A stretch of 10,441 nucleotides of DNA, from NCBI GenBank assembly GCA_946885645.1, contig CAMPGU010000136.1, forward strand, positions 1 to 10,441, written 5' to 3'. A model generated the notes under the pieces. That model was not told the origin of the DNA. It did not search any database and was given only the letters and a program-made list of their open reading frames with translations. The stretch is from an uncultured Haloferula sp. GTDB taxonomy: Bacteria; Verrucomicrobiota; Verrucomicrobiae; Verrucomicrobiales; Akkermansiaceae. The translations under genes and the position numbers were made by a program. Shown here piece after piece: positions 1 through 6,225 of the stretch; within the stretch, counting starts at the first letter, position 1; every line of letters begins with the position of its first letter.

Positions 1-547
1 CGTCTGCGGCGTTCTCCTCCGGCGCCTCTGGTATCAGGTGTGGCGTTGGACATGTTGTGCGTTTCTGTTGCGGGCCTGTCTTGCGACGGCGGGCAGCCGC
101 CCGCGATCGGGCGGGGCTGCAGGCTCGACCTGCCGGTCCGGGTCTCCGGCTTTACGGTGCCGGGGAAATCCGCCGCTCGAAGCGGGACGGGCGGGCTTCC
201 ATAGACCCGGGACTCGGCGGCTATCGCGCGCGGGCCCGGTTTTTCAGGCTTCTCCGCGTGGTCCGCGTCCGCCGGAGTCCGATTGCGGTCCGCCCGAGCG
301 GAGCGCTGCTGCCAAAACTGCGTTTGGCCGGCGGCGGGCAGCCGGAACGGGTCCGGAGCTGCCTGACGCAGGTAAGTTTAAAGGGGACGGGGTGATTTGC
401 AAGGCGGGAGTCGGGGTCGAGCGACATTCGCCTGACGATACGGCGAGGAACCGCTGGTGAGAGACGGCGTTCCCGAGGTAAACATCGCAATGTCCTCGCA
501 CTTCGCCTTGCCCCCCGGGGCGGGCCGGGTAGAGTCCGCCCCGGTCC
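1..547. other. Stretch without a recognisable gene
   Basis: No reading frame here gives a protein I recognise. Open frames exist on both strands, but they are arginine-, proline- and glycine-rich in the way that random GC-rich DNA translates, with no motif, signal peptide or ribosome site. No tRNA, RNase P RNA, tmRNA or SRP RNA signature was found. What it does hold is secondary structure. Two competing hairpins lie at 89-104 and 97-114, a long hairpin at 337-363, and a 9-bp GC-only hairpin at 515-544 directly before the carboxypeptidase gene. It could be an unusually long leader plus intergenic DNA, a decayed gene, or an unrecognised structured RNA. Confidence 0.5.
515..544 (+). promoter_or_regulatory. 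GC-only hairpin abutting a start codon
   Basis: Arms CCGGGGCGG (515-523) and CCGCCCCGG (536-544) are perfectly complementary over 9 bp, with a 12-base loop and a possible closing G-U pair. The hairpin ends 3 bases before ATG 548, where a ribosome site would be. No T-tract follows, so it is not an intrinsic terminator. It could restrict translation of the carboxypeptidase gene; that role is inferred. Confidence 0.5.
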
Positions 548-1501
548 ATGATGCGTGCGTTTTTCCTCTCGATTCTCGCCCTCTTTTCCGCGGCGGCCTC
601 CGGCCAGCAGGGAGAAGCCTATATGGTGGTGGAGGCTCACTCCGGCAAGGTTCTGATGGCGAGGAACTCGGTCGTGCAGCGGCCGGTGGCAAGCCTGACG
701 AAAATCGCCACCGCGGTGATCGCCGTGGACTGGGCGGATGCCACGGGGACGGATCTCAGCAAGGTGGAGGCCAGCGTGCCGCCCGCCGCCCTCGCCATCG
801 GCGGGCCGAATCCCTTGGGATTGGCTCCGGGGGACAGCATGTCGCTGCGGGACGCCCTCTATTCCGCGATGCTCGGCTCCGACAACATCGCCGCGATGAC
901 CGTCGCCAACCACATCGGGCGGGAATTGCTGCTCGCCCGCGGCGGGGAAGGCGATCCCGTGAAGGTCTTCGTGACGGAGATGAACGAACTGGGCAAGGCG
1001 ATCGGTCTTTCAAAGACGCGTTTTTCCAATCCCCACGGCCTCGAGCTGCCCAGGCAGAAGTGCGTTTCAACCGCGGCCGATATTGCGAAGCTCTCCATCT
1101 ATGCCATGCGCAAGCCTGGCTTCACTTTCATCGTCCGGCAAAAGGATCGGCAAGTGACGGTCAACGGCCCGGCCGGCCGGCGCGGCTTCAAGGTGCATAA
1201 CACCAACGAACTGATCGGCGAGCCGAACATCCTGGGCGTGAAGACCGGCACCACCGCCGCGGCGGGCCCCTGCGTGGCCGTCTCCGTCGAGCGGGACCCG
1301 CTGGTGCGGGACAAGCCGGACGGCGAGAAAGCCGTGACGCCCCGCCGTCTGATCGTCGTCGTGCTCAACAATCCCGACCGCTTCAACCGCGCCCGCGGCT
1401 TCATCCGTCCCGGCTGGACCGCCTACGACCGCTGGGTCGCCGCAGGGGCACCGGTCGGGAACCGTAACAAGGAAATCCTGGACGTGCCGAACCCCCGCTA
1501 A
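548..1501 (+). CDS. D-alanyl-D-alanine carboxypeptidase (peptidase S11)
   Basis: A 317-residue exported serine DD-carboxypeptidase (low-molecular-weight penicillin-binding protein). It is expected to remove the terminal D-alanine from peptidoglycan pentapeptides in the periplasm. The signal peptide is residues 1 to about 19. The three active-site motifs of the family are all present: SLTK at 49-52 (nucleophile S49, K52), SDN at 111-113 and KTG at 232-234, plus the NPHGL stretch at 161-165. At 317 residues it is shorter than PBP5 of Escherichia coli (about 400). It appears to lack the C-terminal beta domain and membrane-anchoring amphipathic helix, so it may be soluble in the periplasm. Two ATGs are adjacent (548, 551). 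The first was taken, although neither has a Shine-Dalgarno site. The phosphofructokinase gene follows 55 bases downstream on the same strand. Confidence 0.93.
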   Translation: MMRAFFLSILALFSAAASGQQGEAYMVVEAHSGKVLMARNSVVQRPVASLTKIATAVIAVDWADATGTDLSKVEASVPPAALAIGGPNPLGLAPGDSMSLRDALYSAMLGSDNIAAMTVANHIGRELLLARGGEGDPVKVFVTEMNELGKAIGLSKTRFSNPHGLELPRQKCVSTAADIAKLSIYAMRKPGFTFIVRQKDRQVTVNGPAGRRGFKVHNTNELIGEPNILGVKTGTTAAAGPCVAVSVERDPLVRDKPDGEKAVTPRRLIVVVLNNPDRFNRARGFIRPGWTAYDRWVAAGAPVGNRNKEILDVPNPR

Positions 1502-1514
1502 TGATGGCGCGTTT

Positions 1515-1541
1515 TTGACTTATCGAACCCAATTGAACAAT
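1515..1541 (+). promoter_or_regulatory. Possible promoter for the phosphofructokinase gene
   Basis: In a short AT-rich patch between two GC-rich genes, TTGACT (1515-1520) resembles a -35 box. AACAAT (1536-1541) matches four of six -10 consensus bases. The 15-base spacer is shorter than ideal. If real, transcription would begin close to ATG 1557, giving a very short leader. The alternative TTG start of the gene falls inside the -35 box. Confidence 0.25.
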
Positions 1542-1556
1542 CCACACCCACCCGTG

Positions 1557-2630
1557 ATGCGCATCGGTATTCTAAACAGCGGGGGCGATTGCCCCGGACT
1601 CAATGCAGTGATCCACGGTGTCGTGGGAGCGGCCAGCCAGCTCGGCTGGGAGGTGATCGGATTCAAGGACGGGTTCGAAGGGCTCCTGCCGCCCGGGGAC
1701 TACAAGGTGCTGCGCCCGCAGGACACGCACGGGATCCTGAAGCTAGGCGGCACCATCCTGGGTACCACGAACAAAGGTCATTTTGCCGCCAAGGTGGGCA
1801 AGGGCGATATCGCCGAGGTGCCGGCGGACATCGTGGCGAAGGCCAAGCGCACGATGGATCAACTGGAGATCCGCGCGCTCGTCATCGTCGGCGGCGACGG
1901 TTCCCTGACCACGGGCCTGCAGCTCTACCGCGAAGGCTGGCCGGTCATCGGCGTGCCGAAGACGATCGACAACGATTTGCGCGCCACCGCGATGACCTTC
2001 GGCTTCGATAGCGCCGTGAGCACGGTGGTGGACGGCCTCGACCGCCTGCACACCACGGCGGAAAGCCACAAGCGCATCATGGTGCTGGAGGTGATGGGCC
2101 GTCATGCGGGTTGGATCGCTCTCTGGGGCGGCATTGCCGGAGGTGCGGATGTCATTCTTCTCCCCGAGATCCCCTTCGATACCGAAAAGGTCGCCGAGTT
2201 CATCAAGGAGCGCGATGCCCAAGGCTACCACAGCACGTTGGTGGTCGTGGCGGAAGGGGCGCATCTGCCGGATGGCGAGCTGGCGACCATCGCCGAAAAC
2301 GCGGGCGGGGAGGTCCGTCTCGGCGGCATCGGCGAAATCATCGCGCGCCGTCTCGAAACCCTTACCGGCAAGGAAACACGGTCCTGCACGCTGGGTCACC
2401 TGCAGCGCGGGGGGGCGCCGACGGCGCTGGACCGCATCCTCGGAACCCGCTTCGGCGTGATGGCCGTGAAGCTGGCGGAAGAGGGCCGGTTCGGGCGCAT
2501 GGTGAGCTACCAAGCCTACCACGTCGATTCCGTGCCGATCGAGGAAGCCGTGAACCAGTTGCGTCTCGTCGAGCCGGACGGTGAGATGGTGAAGGCCGCG
2601 AAAGCGGTCGGGATTTCCTTGGGCGACTGA
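1557..2630 (+). CDS. 6-phosphofructokinase, mixed donor signature
   Basis: A 357-residue cytoplasmic enzyme of the PfkA family, phosphorylating fructose 6-phosphate to fructose 1,6-bisphosphate in glycolysis. The N-terminus MRIGILNSGGDCPGLN matches the family's nucleotide-binding loop. GGDGS is at 112-116, the catalytic loop PKTIDND at 134-140 (base D138), MGRHAGW at 180-186 and LGHLQRGG at 279-286. Gly115 is the residue found in ATP-using enzymes (Asp in pyrophosphate users). Lys135 is the residue typical of pyrophosphate users (Gly in E. coli PfkA). ATP is the more likely donor because Gly at the first site leaves room for it, but this is not certain. ATG 1557 was chosen because it places the conserved loop at the very N-terminus; a TTG at 1515 would add 14 unconserved residues. 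A terminator follows 30 bases after the stop. Confidence 0.9.
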   Translation: MRIGILNSGGDCPGLNAVIHGVVGAASQLGWEVIGFKDGFEGLLPPGDYKVLRPQDTHGILKLGGTILGTTNKGHFAAKVGKGDIAEVPADIVAKAKRTMDQLEIRALVIVGGDGSLTTGLQLYREGWPVIGVPKTIDNDLRATAMTFGFDSAVSTVVDGLDRLHTTAESHKRIMVLEVMGRHAGWIALWGGIAGGADVILLPEIPFDTEKVAEFIKERDAQGYHSTLVVVAEGAHLPDGELATIAENAGGEVRLGGIGEIIARRLETLTGKETRSCTLGHLQRGGAPTALDRILGTRFGVMAVKLAEEGRFGRMVSYQAYHVDSVPIEEAVNQLRLVEPDGEMVKAAKAVGISLGD

Positions 2631-2660
2631 GCGTCGCTGCCGGAAATAGACTTCAAGGAG

Positions 2661-2687
2661 CCGGTGGTGCAAGCCACCGGTTTTCTT
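2661..2687 (+). terminator. Intrinsic terminator after phosphofructokinase
   Basis: A perfect 7-bp stem CCGGTGG (2661-2667) / CCACCGG (2674-2680) with a 6-base loop is followed on the plus strand by TTTTCTT. It lies 30 bases beyond the phosphofructokinase stop and before the converging small gene. There is no comparable T-run on the minus strand, so it serves rightward transcription. Confidence 0.8.
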
Positions 2688-2712
2688 GTGCCGGTAGCCC
2701 TAGCCCGAACTC

Positions 2713-3149
2713 CTAAACGCCGGAATCCAAGCGGCACTCCTTCCTTTTACGGAGGATTCGTATCAATTCCTCCCACTGATTGGGAGAAAACAGGTTACGA
2801 GCTAGCTCGATGGCCTTCTCTGCACCGTTGCGATCATAGTAGATCCAGAGCGCTGCACCTTCTTCGCGCATTCCCTTGATCGACTCGAAGGGGATTGCAT
2901 CGATTCCCCAATACTCGCCGGGTTGAAGGCGCATATCCTCCGGCCCGATCTCCAAGCTCAGGTCCGGGGTCTTCATATACCGGCGTTGCCGCACACACCA
3001 CTGCACGATCAAGATCGGCAGCCAAACCCAAAGAATGCCGTGCTCGGGGGCTGGCGATCAAACGCGAGCCACACCACGCATGCCCCCAAGGCGACGATCA
3101 CGAGGATGTGCCACGGTTCCTTTTCCAAGCGTTTCAGCGCGAAGGTCAT
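2713..3149 (-). pseudogene. Small two-helix membrane protein, frameshifted
   Basis: Two overlapping minus-strand frames are pieces of one gene. The upstream frame starts at ATG 3149 and encodes a first membrane helix (about residues 13-30) ending in FDRQPP. It then runs into a stop near 3005. The downstream frame supplies EHGILWVWLPILIVQW, a second membrane helix, and then a soluble domain of about 90 residues with alternating strands and a final charged helix. One additional base in the five-C run (plus-strand G-run 3046-3050) joins them into a single 145-residue protein. The architecture, two helices then a small beta-rich cytoplasmic domain, resembles bacterial PH-like membrane proteins, but I cannot assign a family. 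The break could be a real mutation or a homopolymer sequencing error. If it is real, only a 99-residue C-terminal piece could start, at TTG 3012. No Shine-Dalgarno is seen at ATG 3149. It converges on the phosphofructokinase gene. Confidence 0.7.
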
Positions 3150-3282
3150 CGAAGCGGCATTCGAACGATTCTTGCTAAAAGACAACAACCTTGGCCAGCA
3201 GCGGGTCAATCCGGAATGGCCGGGGTCTTCCGCCGATGACGGCCTTGCCGCCCGCTCATCCCGGGTCTAAAAGCGAGCCGCC

Positions 3283-3768
3283 ATGTCGATCGACCCGCTC
3301 TTGCAACTGCTCCGCCGCCAAGCCCGCCACTCGCATCAGGAACTCGCCGAACTGCTGTCGCTGTCGGAGGAAGAGGTCGGTTCGCGGATCGCCGCTTGGG
3401 AAAAGAACGGCACGATCCTGGGCTATCAGGCGGTGATCGACTCCGATCAGGCGGGTGACAACGACGTTTCCGCCTTCATCGAGGTGAAGCTGACGCCGGA
3501 ACGCGGGGGCGGCTTCGACCGCCTCGCCATGCGCATCGCCCGCTTCGAGCAGGTGGTGAGCTGCTATCTCGCCAGCGGCGGCTACGATCTCATGGTCGTG
3601 GTCGAGGGGGGCGATCTCCGCGAGGTGGCGCGCTTCGTTTCGGAAAAACTGAGCACCATGGACGGCGTCCTCTCGACCGCGACCCATTTCCGCCTGAAGA
3701 CCTACAAGGAAAACGGCTTCGTCTTCGAGGAAATGTCCGCGCCGGAGCGTCTGGCGGTTGCTCCTTAA
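3283..3768 (+). CDS. Lrp/AsnC family transcriptional regulator
   Basis: A 161-residue DNA-binding regulator of the leucine-responsive/feast-famine family. Residues about 4-45 form the winged helix-turn-helix (QELAELLSLSEEEV...RIAAWEKNGTI), followed by the typical linker GYQAVID at 48-54. Residues about 62-138 form the RAM (AsnC ligand-binding) domain, with GGYDLMVVVEG at 99-109, the segment that shapes the amino-acid effector pocket. Length and domain order are normal for the family. Proteins of this type form dimers or octamers and often regulate amino-acid metabolism and their own gene. No target is evident: the divergent neighbour (133 bases upstream) is the frameshifted membrane gene, and the downstream LysM gene faces the other way. 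ATG 3283 is the only sensible start; its ribosome site is weak. Confidence 0.9.
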   Translation: MSIDPLLQLLRRQARHSHQELAELLSLSEEEVGSRIAAWEKNGTILGYQAVIDSDQAGDNDVSAFIEVKLTPERGGGFDRLAMRIARFEQVVSCYLASGGYDLMVVVEGGDLREVARFVSEKLSTMDGVLSTATHFRLKTYKENGFVFEEMSAPERLAVAP

Positions 3769-3773
3769 GGGCT

Positions 3774-3810
3774 AAAAGGAAAACCCGCCCGGGGTTGAGC
3801 CCGGGCGGGT
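3774..3810 (-). terminator. Strong terminator between convergent genes
   Basis: A perfect 11-bp stem ACCCGCCCGGG (3783-3793) / CCCGGGCGGGT (3800-3810) with a 6-base loop. Read on the minus strand it is followed by TTTTCCTTTT, so it is a canonical terminator for the leftward LysM gene. Rightward there is no T-run after the stem, but the hairpin begins 14 bases beyond the Lrp-type gene's stop and may also stop that transcript. Confidence 0.85.
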
Positions 3811-3856
3811 GCCATGTCCTTAAAAGACCGTCACCAAGGAAGCGGAACTGCTTTTC

Positions 3857-4753
3857 TCAAGGCTGGGCGGGAACATACAGCTCCGATCCCTTCGCAAGGA
3901 CTGTACCGGAATTTAGGTTCAGGCCGTTCAAGGCATTTAGTTTCGCGGTGCTTGTGCCGTGTGCTGCGGCAAACTCCGAGAAGGCGGTTTCGGTATCGAT
4001 GAATACCGAGCGGACGCGTGGCGTGTTCGCCACGGTCTGTTGGGAAGATTCGGCCTCGGCTGCTGCAGGAGCGGGCTCCTTCGCCGCTTCGGCCGTGGTC
4101 CGGGAAGTGGTCTGCTTCTTGGCCACGGGTGCGGCTGGAGCAGGGGCGGGCTTGGCGCCGAGATTCAGCGTCTGGCCGGCGCGCAGGCTGATCGGCTTGA
4201 TTCCCGGATTCGCCGACTGCAGCGCATCGGCGCTGAGGCCATAGTGCCGGGCGATGCTGAAGAAGGTTTCACCGGACTTCACGATGTGCGTGCCACGGAT
4301 CGCCGCAGGCTTCTCCTCGGCGGCCGCCTTGGCAGGCGCGGGGGTCTTCGCCACCGCGGCAGCAGGCTTCGCGGGCAGGCGAAGCTTCTGGCCCGGCTGG
4401 ATCAGTGCCGGATTCTTGATCTTGTTGAGCTTTGCCAAGGTCTCCGGGCTCGTGCCGTGGCGCTTCGCGAGCTTGGTAAGCGTGTCTCCCTTCCGGACGA
4501 TTCCGTAGGAGGGAAGGTCGGCAGCCGGTTCCGGCGAGGGGGCACCGGTCTTGGCGGCGGCGGGAACCTGAGCTGCGGCAGGCATTTGCGCGGCGGTCGT
4601 CGTCAGCGACTTGAGGCGGGAATTTTCCTCCTCCAACTGGCGGATCTGGCGCTCCTGTTCCTGACAGCGGTCCTGAAGGAGTTCCAATTCCGTTTTTGCC
4701 TCCGCGAAAGGCGCGGTGAAGAGAAGGGCGGCGAGGAACGGCAGTGCTCTCAT
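3857..4753 (-). CDS. Secreted triple-LysM peptidoglycan-binding protein
   Basis: A 298-residue exported protein expected to bind the glycan strands of peptidoglycan. The signal peptide [19 protein letters not shown] (1-19) ends in a good signal-peptidase site. Residues 21-50 form a heptad-like charged coiled coil. Two clear LysM domains follow: 83-127 ([18 protein letters not shown]...PGQKLRLP) and 156-198 ([17 protein letters not shown]...AGQTLNLG). A third, divergent one lies at 249-295 ([20 protein letters not shown]...KGSELYVP). Long alanine/proline/lysine-rich linkers separate them, as in proteins that span or lie along the cell wall. No catalytic domain is present, so it is probably structural or a scaffold. 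ATG 4753 is the only start in frame after an upstream stop; it has no Shine-Dalgarno at normal spacing. An AT-rich, promoter-like region lies upstream and a strong terminator downstream, so the gene is probably transcribed alone. Confidence 0.9.
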   Translation of the reverse strand: MRALPFLAALLFTAPFAEAKTELELLQDRCQEQERQIRQLEEENSRLKSLTTTAAQMPAAAQVPAAAKTGAPSPEPAADLPSYGIVRKGDTLTKLAKRHGTSPETLAKLNKIKNPALIQPGQKLRLPAKPAAAVAKTPAPAKAAAEEKPAAIRGTHIVKSGETFFSIARHYGLSADALQSANPGIKPISLRAGQTLNLGAKPAPAPAAPVAKKQTTSRTTAEAAKEPAPAAAEAESSQQTVANTPRVRSVFIDTETAFSEFAAAHGTSTAKLNALNGLNLNSGTVLAKGSELYVPAQP

Positions 4754-4798
4754 GACGAGATGGAAATTTTCAAAAATTCCCTCTCAGCACAAGAACAA

Positions 4799-4841
4799 TT
4801 TAATAAAACTTAATAATAAGCCTCCAAGTGATTCCAAGTGA
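4799..4841 (-). promoter_or_regulatory. AT-rich promoter region with phased repeats
   Basis: This is one of the few AT-rich patches in the window, just upstream of the LysM gene. On the minus strand, TTGGAG (4827-4822) and TATTAA (4805-4800) make a weak -35/-10 pair with a 16-base spacer. Two direct repeats overlap it, each spaced by 10 bp: TCCAAGTGA at 4823 and 4833, and TTAATAA at 4800 and 4810. One-helical-turn spacing is what a regulator binding one face of the DNA would need. The function is inferred. Confidence 0.35.
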
Positions 4842-4877
4842 GGGCCTCATCCCGGGGTCTTCTCCCGGCGGAAGGGC

Positions 4878-6083
4878 TCAGGAGCCGCTGGACTTCTCTT
4901 TCACTGCCTCTGCTGCGGCGGGCCCGGCCGCCGGAGGAGCGGGCTTGATGATTTCGACCGGTGCTTCATCGGGAGCATAGGGCAAGCGGGTCGTGGAGAG
5001 CCATTGACCGGCTTCCAAGCCATCCCGCACCACGAGAACCTCCTCGGTGGACCAAATCGGTTCGATCGTCGTCCGCCGGAGCGAAGTGCTTTCCTGGTCC
5101 ACGAGATAGACGCGATTGATCCCGCGGAGCGCGTGGCGGGGAATAACGAACACGTCGTGGAGCCTGTTGCCTTCGATGATCGCCCGCACCGGCTGCCCGA
5201 TCAGCAGCGGTGCCCGGCCGGATCTCACGCTGAAAGGATCATCGATCCGCGCGATGGCGAATAGCTCGCGGGAGGATTCGTCGAGCGCACCTTCCGTGCG
5301 GACGATGCTGGCATCCCAGCGTGGAGAGTTCTCGCCGGCCACGGCGTCGGTCAGCGTGACCTTTACCGGGGGATCGCCCTCCTTGGAGGGGAGGGTGACA
5401 TAGGCCAACTGGCGCGGGGAAAGCGGCAGGCGGATCTCCGCGAAATCGGTGGCGAAAATTTCCCCGAGCGGGGTGGAGCCGCCGACGGCTTGGCCCAGCC
5501 CGATGGCGCGACTTTGCACGCGGCCATCGAAGGGGGCGCGGATTTTCGTCCGCTCCAGATTCCGCAGGGCTTGGTCGAGGTCGGCTTGGGCTGCATCCAC
5601 GTTGGCCTTCGCCTCCTTGAGCTGCGGCACGCGAAGCACCAGGTCGGATGGCTCCTCGTTGTAGCCGAGGTCATCCCAATTCAGCCGGGCCTGCTTGGCG
5701 CGGGCTTCTTCCTGGATCAGAGCCGCTTGGGCCCGGGCGAGCCCGGACTCCGCCGAGGAGACGGCTACCTTGAAATCCGCCGGATCGAGCTCGGCGAGCA
5801 CGTCATCCTTTCTGAAAAATGCGCCATCCTCGAAATTCGGGTGGATCGCGATGATCACCCCCGCGACCTGCGGGGTGACGGTGGTGGTATAATGGGCCCG
5901 TACGGTCCCCTGGCTTTCCAGCATGACCGGGAAGCTCGTGCGCTGGAGCTCCATCACCTCCGTCTTCAGGAGCTGCGGCGGCGCCGGTTCCGGTTTCGGC
6001 TCCTCCACGGGCACACCGAGGCGCCAAGCGAGCAAGGCGCCTATGACAAGAACAGCGAAGGGGATGAGCAGTCGGAGAAGCAT
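4878..6083 (-). CDS. Efflux periplasmic adaptor (HlyD/RND MFP type)
   Basis: A 401-residue membrane-fusion protein that would link an inner-membrane pump to an outer-membrane channel. The N-terminal helix at 2-22 (MLLRLLIPFAVLVIGALLAW) is an inner-membrane anchor. The lipoyl half-motif follows at about 60-100 (GTVRAHYTTTVTPQVAGVI...LAELDP), then an alpha-helical hairpin rich in Ala, Gln and Glu at about 104-178. The returning lipoyl segment RTKIRAPFDGRV is at 178-189, with beta-barrel and membrane-proximal domains to about 380. The C-terminal tail is proline/alanine-rich. The length is typical. A TTG at 6131 would extend the protein by 16 residues without a ribosome site, so ATG 6083, which begins the anchor helix directly, was preferred. 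It lies 142 bases downstream of the outer-membrane factor gene on the same strand. No pump gene follows; the next gene is the LysM protein. Confidence 0.88.
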   Translation of the reverse strand: MLLRLLIPFAVLVIGALLAWRLGVPVEEPKPEPAPPQLLKTEVMELQRTSFPVMLESQGTVRAHYTTTVTPQVAGVIIAIHPNFEDGAFFRKDDVLAELDPADFKVAVSSAESGLARAQAALIQEEARAKQARLNWDDLGYNEEPSDLVLRVPQLKEAKANVDAAQADLDQALRNLERTKIRAPFDGRVQSRAIGLGQAVGGSTPLGEIFATDFAEIRLPLSPRQLAYVTLPSKEGDPPVKVTLTDAVAGENSPRWDASIVRTEGALDESSRELFAIARIDDPFSVRSGRAPLLIGQPVRAIIEGNRLHDVFVIPRHALRGINRVYLVDQESTSLRRTTIEPIWSTEEVLVVRDGLEAGQWLSTTRLPYAPDEAPVEIIKPAPPAAGPAAAEAVKEKSSGS

Positions 6084-6103
6084 CTGAAATCGGGCGGAAG
6101 CGT

Positions 6104-6127
6104 AAGATGCACCGGGCAGGGCATCTT
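6104..6127. repeat. Inverted repeat upstream of the adaptor gene
   Basis: AAGATGC (6104-6110) and GCATCTT (6121-6127) form a perfect 7-bp inverted repeat with a 10-base spacer. It lies 20 bases before the adaptor ATG, in the gap after the outer-membrane factor gene. It could be an operator or a leader hairpin; no T-run follows, so it is not a terminator. Confidence 0.45.
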
Positions 6128-6225
6128 GCAAAACAGGAAGGAAGGGTTCTGGAGTTGTGCGGGACCGCGTTCGCGGGCCGGGGCTTCGGAAGGAGGGCTG
6201 AGAAGCGGTTTTATTCCCGTAATGG

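Noticed and set aside
38..460. Open reading frames of 112-140 codons in the left end
   Set aside because: Arg/Pro/Gly-rich translations without any motif, hydrophobic pattern or ribosome site; overlapping frames are equally open, as expected in GC-rich non-coding DNA.
221..913. 230-codon minus-strand frame
   Set aside because: It lies largely antisense to the carboxypeptidase, whose active-site motifs make that strand certain; the antisense translation is His/Arg/Gly-rich and meaningless.
1743..2672. 309-codon minus-strand frame
   Set aside because: Antisense shadow of the phosphofructokinase gene, including across its terminator; no domain recognisable.
2713..3012. Stand-alone 99-residue minus-strand gene starting at TTG 3012
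   Set aside because: The start falls in the middle of a membrane helix, and the missing N-terminal part is found in the neighbouring frame, so it is a fragment of a longer gene.
3959..4813. 284-codon plus-strand frame
   Set aside because: Gly/Arg/Leu-rich antisense shadow of the LysM gene, whose signal peptide and LysM domains are clear.
4845..4877. Short stem after the adaptor gene as a terminator
   Set aside because: Only five GC pairs and no T-run; too weak to support.
6084..6131. TTG 6131 as start of the adaptor
   Set aside because: It adds 16 polar residues before the membrane anchor, spans the inverted repeat and has no ribosome site; ATG 6083 gives a typical N-terminus.
6160..6185. 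Imperfect GC hairpin after the outer-membrane factor gene
   Set aside because: Contains a mismatch and a tiny loop and has no T-run on the minus strand, so it cannot be called a terminator.
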